DNA of 64,000 nt from Gammaproteobacteria bacterium (GCA_010027845.1 RGUL01000002.1:1-64000), one strand, 5' to 3'. Positions 53,855 through 63,768 are shown, counted from the first letter of the stretch. Notes: generated by a model from the letters alone, not told the origin. A program made the numbers and translations.

Positions 53855-54582
53855 GGCAAGCGAAATGCCGATGCCGGCGGTGCGATCGTTTTATCGCGCC
53901 AATATTCGATCGAGTACAGCGGCAGATCGGTTCGAGTCATGATGTAGTGGCCGCCGAGCTGCCCGAGTTGGATACGAATCTCGTCGTCCATGTACGCGAC
54001 GTCCGAGTGCAGTTTGATCCGCGGCTGAAGTTCGGCCGCGAGTTGCGCCGGATCGTCGACGCCGATTTCTTCGGCGAACGTCTCCATTGACATTTCGGGA
54101 TCGGCCGGCACGACCTTAAGCCCTTCGAAGTCCACGAAGAAGCGATTCGGGTGTTCGACTTCGTGACGATATTTTGCGAACGCGAAATGCAGCGTCGGCA
54201 CGCGCTTCTCGCCGAGTAAGAACTGCGAGGTGAAATTGTAGGCACCGGTCTGCGGCTCGATCTCGAGACCGTTACCGAGAAACGTCGCCGGTATGTCCGG
54301 CAATCGCCCCATCGAAAACACTTTCAACGACGTGGTCACGCCGACTCCTTCATCTTTGGCGGCCGCACCGCCCACGAGCCGTCCGATGCTGTGATAGCCG
54401 GCGACCCAGTGACCGGAAAAAACCTCCGGGTGCTCAAGCGCGCGCGGATATTTGCTATGCATTGCGAGCTCGTCGATGAGGGCATCGATACGCTTCGATT
54501 CCGGCGTGCCCGACTTGAAGCCCTCTTTGTGCGTCGCGATGATGTCGAGCAATTCGCGCAGCAGAGTGTTGCGGTCCGACAT
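53851..54582 (-). CDS. Protein of unknown function (PAP/fibrillin-like?)
   Basis: A 243-residue soluble protein starting at 54582 (MSDRNTLLRELLDIIATHKEG). The order of an N-terminal helix pair, HWVAGYHSIGRLVGG, DIPATFLGNGLEIEPQTGAYNF and a beta-rich C-terminus (RIKLHSDVAYMDDEIRIQLGQLGG) is reminiscent of the PAP/fibrillin fold, but the match is weak and the name should be taken as a guess. The frame upstream of 54582 overlaps the DUF1838 gene. It sits between DUF1838 and the GPH transporter genes in one transcript. Confidence 0.5.
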   Translation of the reverse strand: MSDRNTLLRELLDIIATHKEGFKSGTPESKRIDALIDELAMHSKYPRALEHPEVFSGHWVAGYHSIGRLVGGAAAKDEGVGVTTSLKVFSMGRLPDIPATFLGNGLEIEPQTGAYNFTSQFLLGEKRVPTLHFAFAKYRHEVEHPNRFFVDFEGLKVVPADPEMSMETFAEEIGVDDPAQLAAELQPRIKLHSDVAYMDDEIRIQLGQLGGHYIMTRTDLPLYSIEYWRDKTIAPPASAFRLP

Positions 54583-54613
54583 GATGTGATCCCTCTCTTT
54601 TCGGCCGTCGATT

Positions 54614-55417
54614 CTAATCTTGGAAACGCAGCGTTTTGTCGAGTTCGTCGACGACGCCGGCACCGTGTTTCTCGTTCAATTTTTTGAAAACGTCCGGCAA
54701 TTGCGCAAGATCGTCGATTACACGGCCGTGCGCCCGCGTCACGGTGGTGCCGCGCCGATCGCCCATCACCATCCATGGTCGCCAGCCGAGCACGTTAGTT
54801 TTTTGCACGACGACATCGACGTGCGGTCGTTGCGGGTCGCGCAACTGACCCGCACTGGCGTGATAGGTGAAGTTCTCGTGAAAACCGAAGCCCGGGATTC
54901 CGGGCGCCGGTGACGGCATCACGCTATCGAGACTCTCCGTCAGCCAAACGTCGTCGCCCGTCGTTTGCCAATCGAAACGGTGTCCGAACGGTACGCCACC
55001 AGAGAATTGCAGCGCGCGTGCGGCCGTGAAATTTGGCTGAATGACGTAGGGCGTCGGCCCGAGCACGGTCTTCGGCACCGGCACCGTCATGCCGGTGTAG
55101 GGGTTGCGCCAAGTTTCGAGTACCGCACGCGTCTTGAGGTCGGCAAAGCAGGCGAGCTCGAGCACGACGGTGTCGTAGCCGCCGTCGGCACGTCGTCGGT
55201 GGCGTGAATAAATTTGTGATAACACGCGGAACAGCGGCATCGCCTCGGCATCGACGTGCGCACTCAGCACGCCGTCGCTCCAACGCACCGCGAGGCCGCC
55301 ATCGTCACGACCAATGACGCGGATCAGATCGCGTAGAGGGGACGGATCTGCTGCGGTTGCGACCATACCGAGCGTCGTACACGCCCCGAGTCCGACCAGC
55401 CATTGGCGCCGATTCAT
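54614..55417 (-). CDS. DUF1838 family protein with twin-arginine-like leader
   Basis: A 267-residue protein starting at 55417 with NRRQWLVGLGACTTLGMVATA, a short Tat-type or Sec signal. DUF1838 blocks are visible: RDLIRVIGRDDGGLAVRWSDG, ELACFADLKTRAVLETWRNP, YTGMTVPVPKTVLGPTPYVI and WQTTGDDVWLTESL. It leads an operon with the unknown gene at 53851 and the GPH symporter. A divergent homologue lies at 62940. Function of DUF1838 is not established. Confidence 0.78.
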   Translation of the reverse strand: MNRRQWLVGLGACTTLGMVATAADPSPLRDLIRVIGRDDGGLAVRWSDGVLSAHVDAEAMPLFRVLSQIYSRHRRRADGGYDTVVLELACFADLKTRAVLETWRNPYTGMTVPVPKTVLGPTPYVIQPNFTAARALQFSGGVPFGHRFDWQTTGDDVWLTESLDSVMPSPAPGIPGFGFHENFTYHASAGQLRDPQRPHVDVVVQKTNVLGWRPWMVMGDRRGTTVTRAHGRVIDDLAQLPDVFKKLNEKHGAGVVDELDKTLRFQD

Positions 55418-55507
55418 GAACGAGCCCCCATCGCACGTCCTCAATGAAATTGACGCTGCGACGGATGGAACTATAGCCTGTCGCTCTGACGTCGGAATGG
55501 CGTCGCC

Positions 55508-57376
55508 ATGATTTTCGGGATCGTTGCCATGACTTTTAGTATCGTTTGTCTCTCGCCGGCTCTTCGCTGCGGCGCGGACCCCGACACCTTGACCGATAAC
55601 CTACGTCGTATCGAAACGGCGTGGCATGCCGTCGGCGCACCATCGACTCGCGTGGTCCTGCTGCCGAGCGGTTGTCTCACGGGCGGCGCGGGTTTCGCCA
55701 CGCAAGCGGCCGCCTCCGCCGCCGTCGCCCCACTTTGCGCATGGGCGAACAGCGCCGAGGTCTGCTTCGGCGGAGCGGAACGAATCGACGGTCGGCTGCA
55801 AGGTTTTATCGTCGCTCCACACGCGGACGACGTGACATGGCAAGCGTCAATCGCTGACGGCTTCGCCACAAAAGTTACGGTGCTCGAATCGTCGGCGGGC
55901 AAAATCGCTTGTCTGCCCGGTGCGGACATCCTGCATCCCGAGTACGTAAGATTAGCGTTGTTCGCGGGTGCCGAAATTATTTTGAATCCCACCGACGAGC
56001 GCAGCGACGATCGCAGTACTGCGCGCCACTACGCACGTGGCGCACGCGCTTGGGAAAATCTCGCCGTCGTCGCCGCTTGCGCTGCAGCATCGACCAGCGC
56101 CGTCGGGCGCAGCGTGCAGGAAATCTGGAATCACTCCGGTCATTTGTCGGTCTCAGGGGACGGACCTGCCGCCTCCGCTTTGATCGACCTCAAGACCTTA
56201 CGCGCCCGACGCGCAGAACCCTGGATCAACTTCCCCGCGCAACTGCGTACGGCACTCTATGCGCGCGAGTTCGAGCACGCCGCCGAGCGCACTCGAGAGT
56301 CACCCACGGAATCGACCGCGAACTCGTCGATGGAGTCGATCGAAGCCTACGACGTGCTGATGATGCAATCGCATCAAAATTTCGTCGCGAATCCCGAAAC
56401 GCGCGATGCGACGATCGCCGATAACATGCAGCGTGCGCTCGGTCTCGCCCGCCTGTTCGCCATGCGTCCGAGCACCAAGCTCGTCGTGTTCCCGGAATTT
56501 TTTCTGCAGGGGTCGGACGGTGCGCATCCGCACGAATATTGGGAACGCTGCGGCATCCGCATCCCCGGCCCCGAAACCGAGCAGCTCGCTGCGTTCGCCA
56601 AAGCCTGCGGTGTCTACGTCAGCGGCGCGGTGCTCGAATACGATCCGAGTTGGCCGCGCCGTTACTTCAATACGTCTTTGATCATCGCCCCCACGGGCGA
56701 GATCGTGCTGCGCTACCGCAAACTGCAATGCGCCGATCTAAACGGACTTTTGAACATCACCACGCCGGGCAACGTTTACTCCGAGTACGTCGCACGCTAC
56801 GGCATCGATGCCTTGGTGCCGGTCGTCGATACGCCGATCGGCAAACTCGGCACGCTGATCTGTTTCGACTCCAACTGGCCGGAGTTGTGGCGCTCGCTCG
56901 CATTGCGCGGTGCCGAGGTGATCTGCAATCCGACCAGCGAAATTCACAGTAATCGGCGCCCGTACTGGTATCAAGCCAAACGTGCGCACGCAGCCCAGAA
57001 CATGCTCTATGTCGCATCCGCCAACGCCGGTAGCGAACAGTTTTTTCCAGGCGCACCCGTTACCGCCATGAACCGCGGACACTCCGCGTTGATCGACTAC
57101 AACGGCGAACTCGTCGCCTATGCGGATGGGCCGGGCGTGATTCCTTTGCTCGGGCGCATTGAACTCGGCGCATTACGGCGCGCCCGGGACGCGCTCGCCG
57201 ACGATCCGCGCGTGCACTTTCGTCCCGAGTCCGTCGCACGAGCCTACGCCGACTTTCCCGGCTTTCCGCTCGACTGTTTTTTAGATGCGCCCATGGAGGC
57301 GGCAGCCGAAGGCCCGAAACTGGTTGCCGCGCAAATCGCGGCGCTACAAGCCCTCGGCGTGCTCACACCACCGTGA
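55508..57376 (+). CDS. Tandem carbon-nitrogen hydrolase (nitrilase) with degenerate first domain
   Basis: A 622-residue protein with two nitrilase-superfamily domains. The C-terminal one (about 280-600) has a complete Glu330-Lys405-Cys452 triad (FPEFFLQG, YRKLQC, ICFDSNWPE). The N-terminal one (about 1-230) aligns block by block, but its Glu position is Ser54 (LLPSGCL) and the Cys position is Gly138 (LPGADILHPE), so it should be catalytically dead. The two are joined by about 50 residues. It starts at 55508 or 55529 (MTFSIVCL). It may be an amidase or cyanide-type hydrolase in which the pseudo-domain binds substrate or dimerises. Confidence 0.85.
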   Translation: MIFGIVAMTFSIVCLSPALRCGADPDTLTDNLRRIETAWHAVGAPSTRVVLLPSGCLTGGAGFATQAAASAAVAPLCAWANSAEVCFGGAERIDGRLQGFIVAPHADDVTWQASIADGFATKVTVLESSAGKIACLPGADILHPEYVRLALFAGAEIILNPTDERSDDRSTARHYARGARAWENLAVVAACAAASTSAVGRSVQEIWNHSGHLSVSGDGPAASALIDLKTLRARRAEPWINFPAQLRTALYAREFEHAAERTRESPTESTANSSMESIEAYDVLMMQSHQNFVANPETRDATIADNMQRALGLARLFAMRPSTKLVVFPEFFLQGSDGAHPHEYWERCGIRIPGPETEQLAAFAKACGVYVSGAVLEYDPSWPRRYFNTSLIIAPTGEIVLRYRKLQCADLNGLLNITTPGNVYSEYVARYGIDALVPVVDTPIGKLGTLICFDSNWPELWRSLALRGAEVICNPTSEIHSNRRPYWYQAKRAHAAQNMLYVASANAGSEQFFPGAPVTAMNRGHSALIDYNGELVAYADGPGVIPLLGRIELGALRRARDALADDPRVHFRPESVARAYADFPGFPLDCFLDAPMEAAAEGPKLVAAQIAALQALGVLTPP

Positions 57377-57386
57377 GCGACACGCA

Positions 57387-58094
57387 CTACCAGGGTATTT
57401 TTTCGCCGGTATAGAGCGTCATCTCGGCGTTTTGATCGAGTCGCTCGATATGCCCGATCACCGCCGTCACGCTTTGCGGGGCCTCGATGACGCCCGGGCC
57501 TTGATAGCCGCTGCTGTGCAGCAACCGCGTCGACACCATACCCGGCGCAAGAATGCCGATCTTCACACCCTGCTCACGCACTTCGGCCTGCAAGGTTCGC
57601 ATCGCCATGTTCACCGCCGCTTTACTCGCGCGATAGAAATAGAGATTACCGAACCGACTCGTATTGGTGAGCGATGACAGTCCACTCGTGATCACTACGA
57701 TTTTCTTTTGTTCGCTTGCGAGCACGTGTGGCATGAACGCCTGCGCCATCGCGAGCGGACCAAAAGTATTGATGCGCAACACTTCCTCGAACGTCTCGTA
57801 ATCGAGCGTCGCGAAAGATTGCTTGTCGCGATTCCCGAGCCAGCCGGCGTTGTTGAGCAACACGTCGATCGCCTGCTCGGTGAGCTTTCGCGCCAAGTCA
57901 CGAATCGACTCGCCAGCACCGACGTCGAGCGTTTCGATGCTCACATTAGGATGCGTCGTTGCGAGCGCCGTGAGTTCCGGCGCGCCGTGCGGATGGCGCG
58001 CGGTGGCGATCACTCGCCACCCGCGCTCCGCGTATTGCCTGACGAATTCGAGCCCCAGCCCGCGATTAGCACCGGTGACGAGTACGGTCGGCAT
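57387..58094 (-). CDS. Short-chain dehydrogenase/reductase (C-factor-like SDR)
   Basis: A 235-residue SDR starting at 58094 (MPTVLVTGANRGLGLEFVRQ, the nucleotide-binding loop). IDVLLNNAGWLG, VVITSGLSSLTNTS (catalytic Ser) and YFYRASKAAVNMAM (Tyr-Lys) are all present, with a C-terminus like the CsgA/C-factor group of atypical SDRs. It lies 26 bases after the TonB receptor stop on the same strand. Substrate unknown. Confidence 0.86.
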   Translation of the reverse strand: MPTVLVTGANRGLGLEFVRQYAERGWRVIATARHPHGAPELTALATTHPNVSIETLDVGAGESIRDLARKLTEQAIDVLLNNAGWLGNRDKQSFATLDYETFEEVLRINTFGPLAMAQAFMPHVLASEQKKIVVITSGLSSLTNTSRFGNLYFYRASKAAVNMAMRTLQAEVREQGVKIGILAPGMVSTRLLHSSGYQGPGVIEAPQSVTAVIGHIERLDQNAEMTLYTGEKIPW

Positions 58095-58120
58095 ACGCCC
58101 GGTGCTACCAAACGTCAGCG

Positions 58121-61111
58121 TCAAAACGTACGCGACAACGTCGCATACACGTAACGTCCCGTCGCATTGGCGAGGCTACCGAAATAGCCGAAGTTGCTCG
58201 ACGTGATCGGCGGCGCCTTATCGGCGATGTTACGAACACCGAGCCGCAAAGAAACACCGTCGAGCACGTCGTCGCGACGCTTGAAGTCGTACTGACCGTA
58301 CAAGCTCGCCGTGGTCCAGCTATCGACTTTGAACAACTGGCCGTTGATCGGAGCCGGTGAGGTGTCATTCACCGACCCGACGTAGTTCACGAAAAATCCA
58401 GCTCGTAGTTGATTACGGCGCCAATTGAGCGAGGCCGAACCGCGCCATTCCGGATTGCCGTTCACGCCGATCTGATTGCCCGCAGCGGTCACCACGATGC
58501 CCGATCCGAGTCGGCCCGCGTTATTGGCCTCGATGACCTGACGCGCCATATCGGTCGCGTCTTGATTGAACTTGGTCAACTTCGCAGCGTTGACGTTGAA
58601 CGAGAACGAACCGAGCGCGCTGCTACGGATGTCGTAACGCAACGCAGCGTCGTAGCCGGCGAGTTGTCGTGGCGTGATGTTGAAGTAGTTATCGTTGATC
58701 TGTACCAACTGCCCTACTTTGTTGGTACCAACGGGCGGATCGCGCACCAAGTTGGGATTCGATTTGCCATCAAGACGTAGCAGATAGTCGTACAACAACT
58801 GCACCTGACCGCCCTCGATGCCGATCACGTTCTTCTCACGGATCGACCAATAGTCGAGCGAAACCGTCATCTTGCCCGCCGACTCGGGCAGGAAGGTCGG
58901 TTGGAACACGAAACCTGCCGAAACGTTGTCGGCTTCCTCAGGTCCGAGGCCACGATTACCCGAGCGCACTTCGGTCGTGCTCGCGCCCGCACACGTGACG
59001 TTGTTCACGCGGCAAAAGGAATAGTCGGTCCGAGTGTTCGAAACCTGTGTGCCCGCGCTGTAGAACTGCGGCAAGTTCGGCGCACGGAAACCTTGCGAAG
59101 CGGCACCGCGCAACGCCAACCAATCGGTCATCGTCCAGTTGAGGGCGATTTTGGGCTTGGCGACGTTACCGAAGTCCGAATAGTTTTCGTCACGGATGGC
59201 GAGCTGCATATCGACCGACCGCATCAACGGAATACCCATTGATCGACTGACGAGCGGCACGGCGAGCTCGAGATAGGCCGACGTAATCGAGCGATGCGCG
59301 CGCACGTCCGGCGAGGGGCTCGCACCCATGACGTCCGTACCGTACGTGATGCCGGTCACGGTGTCGGTGTAGGTGACCGTGCCGTCCAATCTTTTGTCGC
59401 GATTGTCGACGTAGCCGTCGCGACGCGCTTCGATACCACCGGCGATGCCGACGTCACCGGCGGGCAATTTGAACGCGTCGGCCCGTGACAGCTTCAAATC
59501 CCACAGTGCGAGCGACGTTTCGCTGATTCGATGCACACCGACGAGGAAGCTGTTGATCGTAGCCCGATCGCTCGGCGTGAGGTCGGCTCCTTGGTAGTCG
59601 TTGACGTTGCCGCCGTTGAAGGGGTTGTAGGCATCGGGCGTCGATTTCGCGAGCGCTTGTTGGAACAGCGTGTTGCTGATCGCGTTGAGCGTGTGGTCGT
59701 CGGTTTTCGCCCAGGAGTAAACGACCGCAGATTCCCAATCGAGTCCGAATTTTTGACCGCGCACACCGGCGAGCAGCCGGTAGCTATCGTCCGCGACTTG
59801 ATAGACTCGCGCACCGGTGTCCACCGGACGATAAGTCGTGATGCGTAGCGGCAAACCGGTCGTCGGGACGTTGACGAGATTGGCAATGCGGTTCGGATTC
59901 GCGACACCATTGAAGGTCGTCGGACCGAACGGGTTGTAGTAGTTGGACGCCGGAACCGAGATCACCGCGCTCGAGATCGGTGCCGATTGCTCGCGCAAAC
60001 CCTCAAAGTTCGCGCGGTAGTACCCCGCTTCGCCGAATAATTCGACGTCACCGAGTTGTTTGTTCAACGTCGTGAAGAGGTTGTAGCGATCGAGCGAGCC
60101 TTTGAGCGTCCGATCGGCGTTTTCGTTGTAGCGTAATTCGCGATCGGCTGCACCGGTGATGGTGCCGGACTTCAAACAAAGATTGCCGTTGTAGGTCGTG
60201 CTGCTGCAACCCGCCGCCGTATTGGAAATTGGCTCGACGTGGAACACGCCCGACGTGGTCAGCGCCACCGTGCCCTGTCGGACGGCGACCGTACTCGGAA
60301 TCACCGTGAACGAACCCCAGGGCGAAGACGTGCTGCGGTTATCGAAGGCGGTATCGCCCGCCCACGGCGTATTCGCGATCGCGGCACGATGATCTTCGTT
60401 GGCTGCGTAGTCGCGTTCGCTGGCGAGCAATTTGCCATGACCCGTGTAGCCACCGAAAAACATCAAACGCGTGCCGTCGGAGAGTCGTGTGCCCGCTTTG
60501 ATATTGACCGTGGTTTCACGGTAGTTGGTGCCCTCGGAACCACCGTACTGCGCCTCGGCGCGTAGACCATTGAAATTAGTCTCGAGCACTGTGTTGACGA
60601 CACCCGCGACGGCATCGGTGCCGTAAATCGCAGCCGCACCGTCACGTAACACCTCGATGCGCTTCACACCGGAGACCGGGAACGCGTTGGTGTTCGCCGT
60701 TTGCACGGGAACGAAATTTTCGGTTTGCGTGCCGGGCGCCGGCACGACGCGTCGACCGTTCAACAACACCAAGGTGTTGCCGGTACCGAGATTACGCAAA
60801 TTGATCGACGACGTGTCGCCTCGCGCGTCGTTGAGGTTGCCCGTGGTACGCGCTTCTTGGAATTGAACGTCACCCGCTTGAGGAATGGAGCGAAACAATT
60901 CGTCGCCGGACACGGCCGCGGTGGCGACGATGTCTTCCTTTTCGACCACCGTCACCGGCAGCACGTCGTTCAATTTCGCGCCGCGAATCTGCGTGCCCAC
61001 TATCACGACTTCTTCGAGTTCCGGCTTCGCTGCGTTTTGCGACGCCGCAGTCACCGTCGACACCGCCAAAATGGCAGCCGCGACGGCAACAAAAGTTCGT
61101 TGCTTGCTCAA
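58121..61111 (-). CDS. TonB-dependent outer-membrane receptor
   Basis: A 996-residue receptor. The start is TTG at 61111, with GAGAGGAAC just upstream and a signal peptide (FVAVAAAILAVSTVTAASQ); the ORF to 61177 has no ribosome-binding site. The plug domain contains PVTVVEKEDIVATAAVSG, INLRNLGTGNTLVLLNGRRVVP and IEVLRDGAAAIYGTDAVAGVV; the barrel ends in YVYATLSRTF with a terminal Phe. Size and repeats fit receptors for oligosaccharides, iron complexes or vitamin-like ligands. No FecR or sigma-ECF gene is adjacent. Confidence 0.93.
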   Translation of the reverse strand: MSKQRTFVAVAAAILAVSTVTAASQNAAKPELEEVVIVGTQIRGAKLNDVLPVTVVEKEDIVATAAVSGDELFRSIPQAGDVQFQEARTTGNLNDARGDTSSINLRNLGTGNTLVLLNGRRVVPAPGTQTENFVPVQTANTNAFPVSGVKRIEVLRDGAAAIYGTDAVAGVVNTVLETNFNGLRAEAQYGGSEGTNYRETTVNIKAGTRLSDGTRLMFFGGYTGHGKLLASERDYAANEDHRAAIANTPWAGDTAFDNRSTSSPWGSFTVIPSTVAVRQGTVALTTSGVFHVEPISNTAAGCSSTTYNGNLCLKSGTITGAADRELRYNENADRTLKGSLDRYNLFTTLNKQLGDVELFGEAGYYRANFEGLREQSAPISSAVISVPASNYYNPFGPTTFNGVANPNRIANLVNVPTTGLPLRITTYRPVDTGARVYQVADDSYRLLAGVRGQKFGLDWESAVVYSWAKTDDHTLNAISNTLFQQALAKSTPDAYNPFNGGNVNDYQGADLTPSDRATINSFLVGVHRISETSLALWDLKLSRADAFKLPAGDVGIAGGIEARRDGYVDNRDKRLDGTVTYTDTVTGITYGTDVMGASPSPDVRAHRSITSAYLELAVPLVSRSMGIPLMRSVDMQLAIRDENYSDFGNVAKPKIALNWTMTDWLALRGAASQGFRAPNLPQFYSAGTQVSNTRTDYSFCRVNNVTCAGASTTEVRSGNRGLGPEEADNVSAGFVFQPTFLPESAGKMTVSLDYWSIREKNVIGIEGGQVQLLYDYLLRLDGKSNPNLVRDPPVGTNKVGQLVQINDNYFNITPRQLAGYDAALRYDIRSSALGSFSFNVNAAKLTKFNQDATDMARQVIEANNAGRLGSGIVVTAAGNQIGVNGNPEWRGSASLNWRRNQLRAGFFVNYVGSVNDTSPAPINGQLFKVDSWTTASLYGQYDFKRRDDVLDGVSLRLGVRNIADKAPPITSSNFGYFGSLANATGRYVYATLSRTF

Positions 61112-61134
61112 GTTCCTCTCCCGATATTTTTGTT

Positions 61135-61157
61135 CATCGGCCCGATCGCGGGCGATG
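61135..61157. promoter_or_regulatory. Imperfect inverted repeat in the tonB-receptor/ggt gap
   Basis: CATCGGCCCG and CGGGCGATG form an imperfect stem in the 98-base divergent gap (61112-61209), which could serve as a two-way operator for the receptor and ggt genes. One base is unpaired on the left arm. Regulator unknown. Confidence 0.25.
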
Positions 61158-61209
61158 TGCCATTGTCGCCTGCGCACCGTAGAATGACAATCGGTCGACT
61201 GGGGGGCAT

Positions 61210-62943
61210 ATGAAATCTAAGTTCGCATTCGCAACGTCGTTAGTCACCGGCGCATTGTTATTTTTGGCGGGAATGGTCGTCGGACCGACGGCAACCGCCC
61301 AACAACAATCGCTGCTCGAATATCCGAGCATCCACTCGCCGCGCGTCGGGATGCAGGGAATGGCCGTCAGTCAAAGTGAATTAGCCAGTAACGTTGGCGC
61401 GCGGGTGCTAGCCGAGGGTGGTAACGCAGTCGATGCAGCGACGGCCATCGCGTTCACGCTCGCCGTCACCTTGCCCCGGGCAGGTAATTTGGGCGGCGAC
61501 GGCTTCATGACCCTCTATCGCGCTGACACAAAGAAAGTCACCGTGATCGATTTTCGCAGCGTCGCACCGCGCGCGGCGAAATTAGATATGTTCCTGAGAC
61601 CGGATGGCAAAGAGGCGCCCGAAGCATCGGTCGGTTATCGCGCCCCCGCAGTGCCGGGTACGGTCGCAGGACTTTGGCTCGCGCATCAAAAATATGGGCG
61701 CACGAGGTGGAAGAAATTGGTCGAACCCGCACGGCTGATGGCGCAAGACGGTATCGTGTTGTCGGCGGACGAAGCGTTCGTGTTCAGCTGGGGACGCAAG
61801 CGCTTGAGTGCGAGCGACGCGGCGCTCAAAACATTCTTGAAAGCCGACGGCTCCTTGTACACCGCCGGTGAGCGTTTACGTCAGCCAGCCCTTGCTTGGA
61901 CGCTAGGCGAAATCGCCAAGGGCGGCGCCGATGCCTTTTATAAAGGCGAAATCGCGCGCCGCTTCGCGGCAGACATGGCGCGGCACGACGGTCTTATCAC
62001 GCGGGACGATCTCGCGGCCTATCGCGCGATCGAGCGTGAGCCGCTGCATGGCACCTACCGCGGCTACACGCTCTACACGCCACCGCCGGCGAGCGGCGGT
62101 GCGACCCTGCTTAACATGCTCAACATCCTCGAAAACTTCGATGTGACCGGATCCGGATTGGGGTCGGCTGAAACCGAACACTTACTCGCCGAGACCATGC
62201 GGCTCGGGCATCGCGATCGCGTCAAGCATTTGGGCGACATCGATTTCGCGACGGTACCGTTGAAAGGTTTATTGTCCAAAGAATATGGCGCGGAGCGCGC
62301 CAAACTCATCGACCGAACGAAAGCTTCGAAAAACGCCGACGTCAAAGCCGGCGATCCGTTCGCTCATGAAAGCCCGAACACCACGCATTTTTCCGTCGCA
62401 GATCGCGAAGGCAACGTCGTGTCCATGACCTACACGCTCGGCTCGGATTTCGGCTCGGGTGTGATGGTCGATGGCGCCGGCTTTCTACTCAACAATCAAA
62501 TGAACAATTTTAGTCACGAAGCGGCATATCGAGCTGCGGCGCGCGGCGAGGCGTTGCCGCCGAATGCGATGCAAAGCGGCAAGCGCATGATGTCGACCAT
62601 GATGCCTACGCTCGTCTTTAAAGACGAGAAGCCTTGGTTGGCGGTCGGCACGCCGGGCGGCGGACGCATCATCAACACCATTTTGCAGGTGCTCGTGAAC
62701 GTCATCGATTTCAAACTGAACATCGACGAAGCGACCCATCAGCCGCGGATTTCGCAGAACGAAGGTCCGCTAGAAGTCGAACCGAATTTCAATCCGGACA
62801 CGCTTGCACTGTTGCGCGCTAAAGGACACGACATCAAGCAGTCGGAGACGATGGGTAGTGCACAGTCGATCGCGATCGAAAACGGCTATTTCTTCGGCGC
62901 CGCCGATCCCAGGCGTCCGGGCGCCGCGGCGATCGCACCCTAG
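61210..62943 (+). CDS. ggt: Gamma-glutamyltransferase
   Basis: A 577-residue Ntn-hydrolase with a signal peptide (LVTGALLFLAGMVVGPTATA). The autocatalytic cleavage site and nucleophile Thr are in ESPNTTHFSVADREGNVVS, and the large-subunit block GNAVDAATAIAFTLAV and LPRAGNLGGDGFM are present, as is LGSDFGSGVMVDG for the small subunit, with TPGGGRIINTI. It transfers or hydrolyses gamma-glutamyl groups in the periplasm, for example from glutathione. Its stop overlaps the DUF1838-like gene by four bases (convergent). Confidence 0.91.
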   Translation: MKSKFAFATSLVTGALLFLAGMVVGPTATAQQQSLLEYPSIHSPRVGMQGMAVSQSELASNVGARVLAEGGNAVDAATAIAFTLAVTLPRAGNLGGDGFMTLYRADTKKVTVIDFRSVAPRAAKLDMFLRPDGKEAPEASVGYRAPAVPGTVAGLWLAHQKYGRTRWKKLVEPARLMAQDGIVLSADEAFVFSWGRKRLSASDAALKTFLKADGSLYTAGERLRQPALAWTLGEIAKGGADAFYKGEIARRFAADMARHDGLITRDDLAAYRAIEREPLHGTYRGYTLYTPPPASGGATLLNMLNILENFDVTGSGLGSAETEHLLAETMRLGHRDRVKHLGDIDFATVPLKGLLSKEYGAERAKLIDRTKASKNADVKAGDPFAHESPNTTHFSVADREGNVVSMTYTLGSDFGSGVMVDGAGFLLNNQMNNFSHEAAYRAAARGEALPPNAMQSGKRMMSTMMPTLVFKDEKPWLAVGTPGGGRIINTILQVLVNVIDFKLNIDEATHQPRISQNEGPLEVEPNFNPDTLALLRAKGHDIKQSETMGSAQSIAIENGYFFGAADPRRPGAAAIAP

Positions 62944-63734
62944 TGCTGCAGCCGCCGCACCTCGGCGATATCTTTGGGAGGCTCGAGCCAGAGGCGCCCA
63001 TCACTTTCTAAATATTCACGTATGGATGCGGGCAGATCGGCATAGCGATCAATCCGCCACGTCACCATGTGCATCACACCCTGACCGAGCCCGGCCGGAA
63101 GGTCGCCGAAGCGCAGCCAGCTGATTTGATATGGCTTTTGCACGCCTTTCGCGTTGCCATGATCGAAAAAGTCGTAATGCTCGAAGGACTGCAAACGAGC
63201 GCCGCTCGGCATTGGTATATCTAAAAATAGCGGTGCCGAAAACGCCAACGTATTACCGATACGACGTGCGACGATGTCGTTTTCTGGGCCGATTCGCTGC
63301 TTGCGAGCACCCGCACCCTGCTCGACCCAAGTCTCCATCTCGGTGCCACGCAGCGTGTAGGTGATGTACTGATACGGATAGGCGATCGGCGGCAACGGCT
63401 TGCCCTGCCACTCGCGCAAAATCGCGCCGGTGTCGATGTCGCGATAAATGAAAGTTTTTCGTGAAATTTGATGGGCTTCGGTAGCGGTCGAGAGCGATCG
63501 TTCGAGTCGCGCGGCGTCGATGCCCTCCATGCGCAACACCGGCTTGCCATCGGGATAGGTATAAACCGTTCCGATCGCATACCAATAAATGGGCTCGCCT
63601 TTGCCGACACGCATATCGACCCAGCGGCGAAACACCCCTGGATCGAACCCGTGGTCGGCAGCGACAGCGGGGGTCGCGAGCAACGAGCCGACGAACATCA
63701 ACCACAGGCCGATAGATTTTTTGCTGCGCCTCAT
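62940..63734 (-). CDS. DUF1838-like exported protein
   Basis: A 264-residue protein with a signal peptide ending at VAADHG. GEPIYWYAIGTVYTYPDGKP, VLRMEGIDAARLER, IYRDIDTGAILREWQGKPLPPIAYPYQYITYT and ISWLRFGDLPAGLGQGVMH follow the DUF1838 pattern. It is the second such protein in the window (the first is at 54614). It is preceded by a short gap before the rlmE end and converges with ggt. Function not established. Confidence 0.75.
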   Translation of the reverse strand: MRRSKKSIGLWLMFVGSLLATPAVAADHGFDPGVFRRWVDMRVGKGEPIYWYAIGTVYTYPDGKPVLRMEGIDAARLERSLSTATEAHQISRKTFIYRDIDTGAILREWQGKPLPPIAYPYQYITYTLRGTEMETWVEQGAGARKQRIGPENDIVARRIGNTLAFSAPLFLDIPMPSGARLQSFEHYDFFDHGNAKGVQKPYQISWLRFGDLPAGLGQGVMHMVTWRIDRYADLPASIREYLESDGRLWLEPPKDIAEVRRLQH

Positions 63735-63768
63735 GGCTCCTTCCTCCGGGGTTTGCCTCGCTCCACGC

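Noticed and set aside
61112-61177. ATG start for the TonB receptor at 61177
   Set aside because: No ribosome-binding site is seen there, and the residues before the signal peptide are charged; the TTG at 61111 has GAGAGG upstream.
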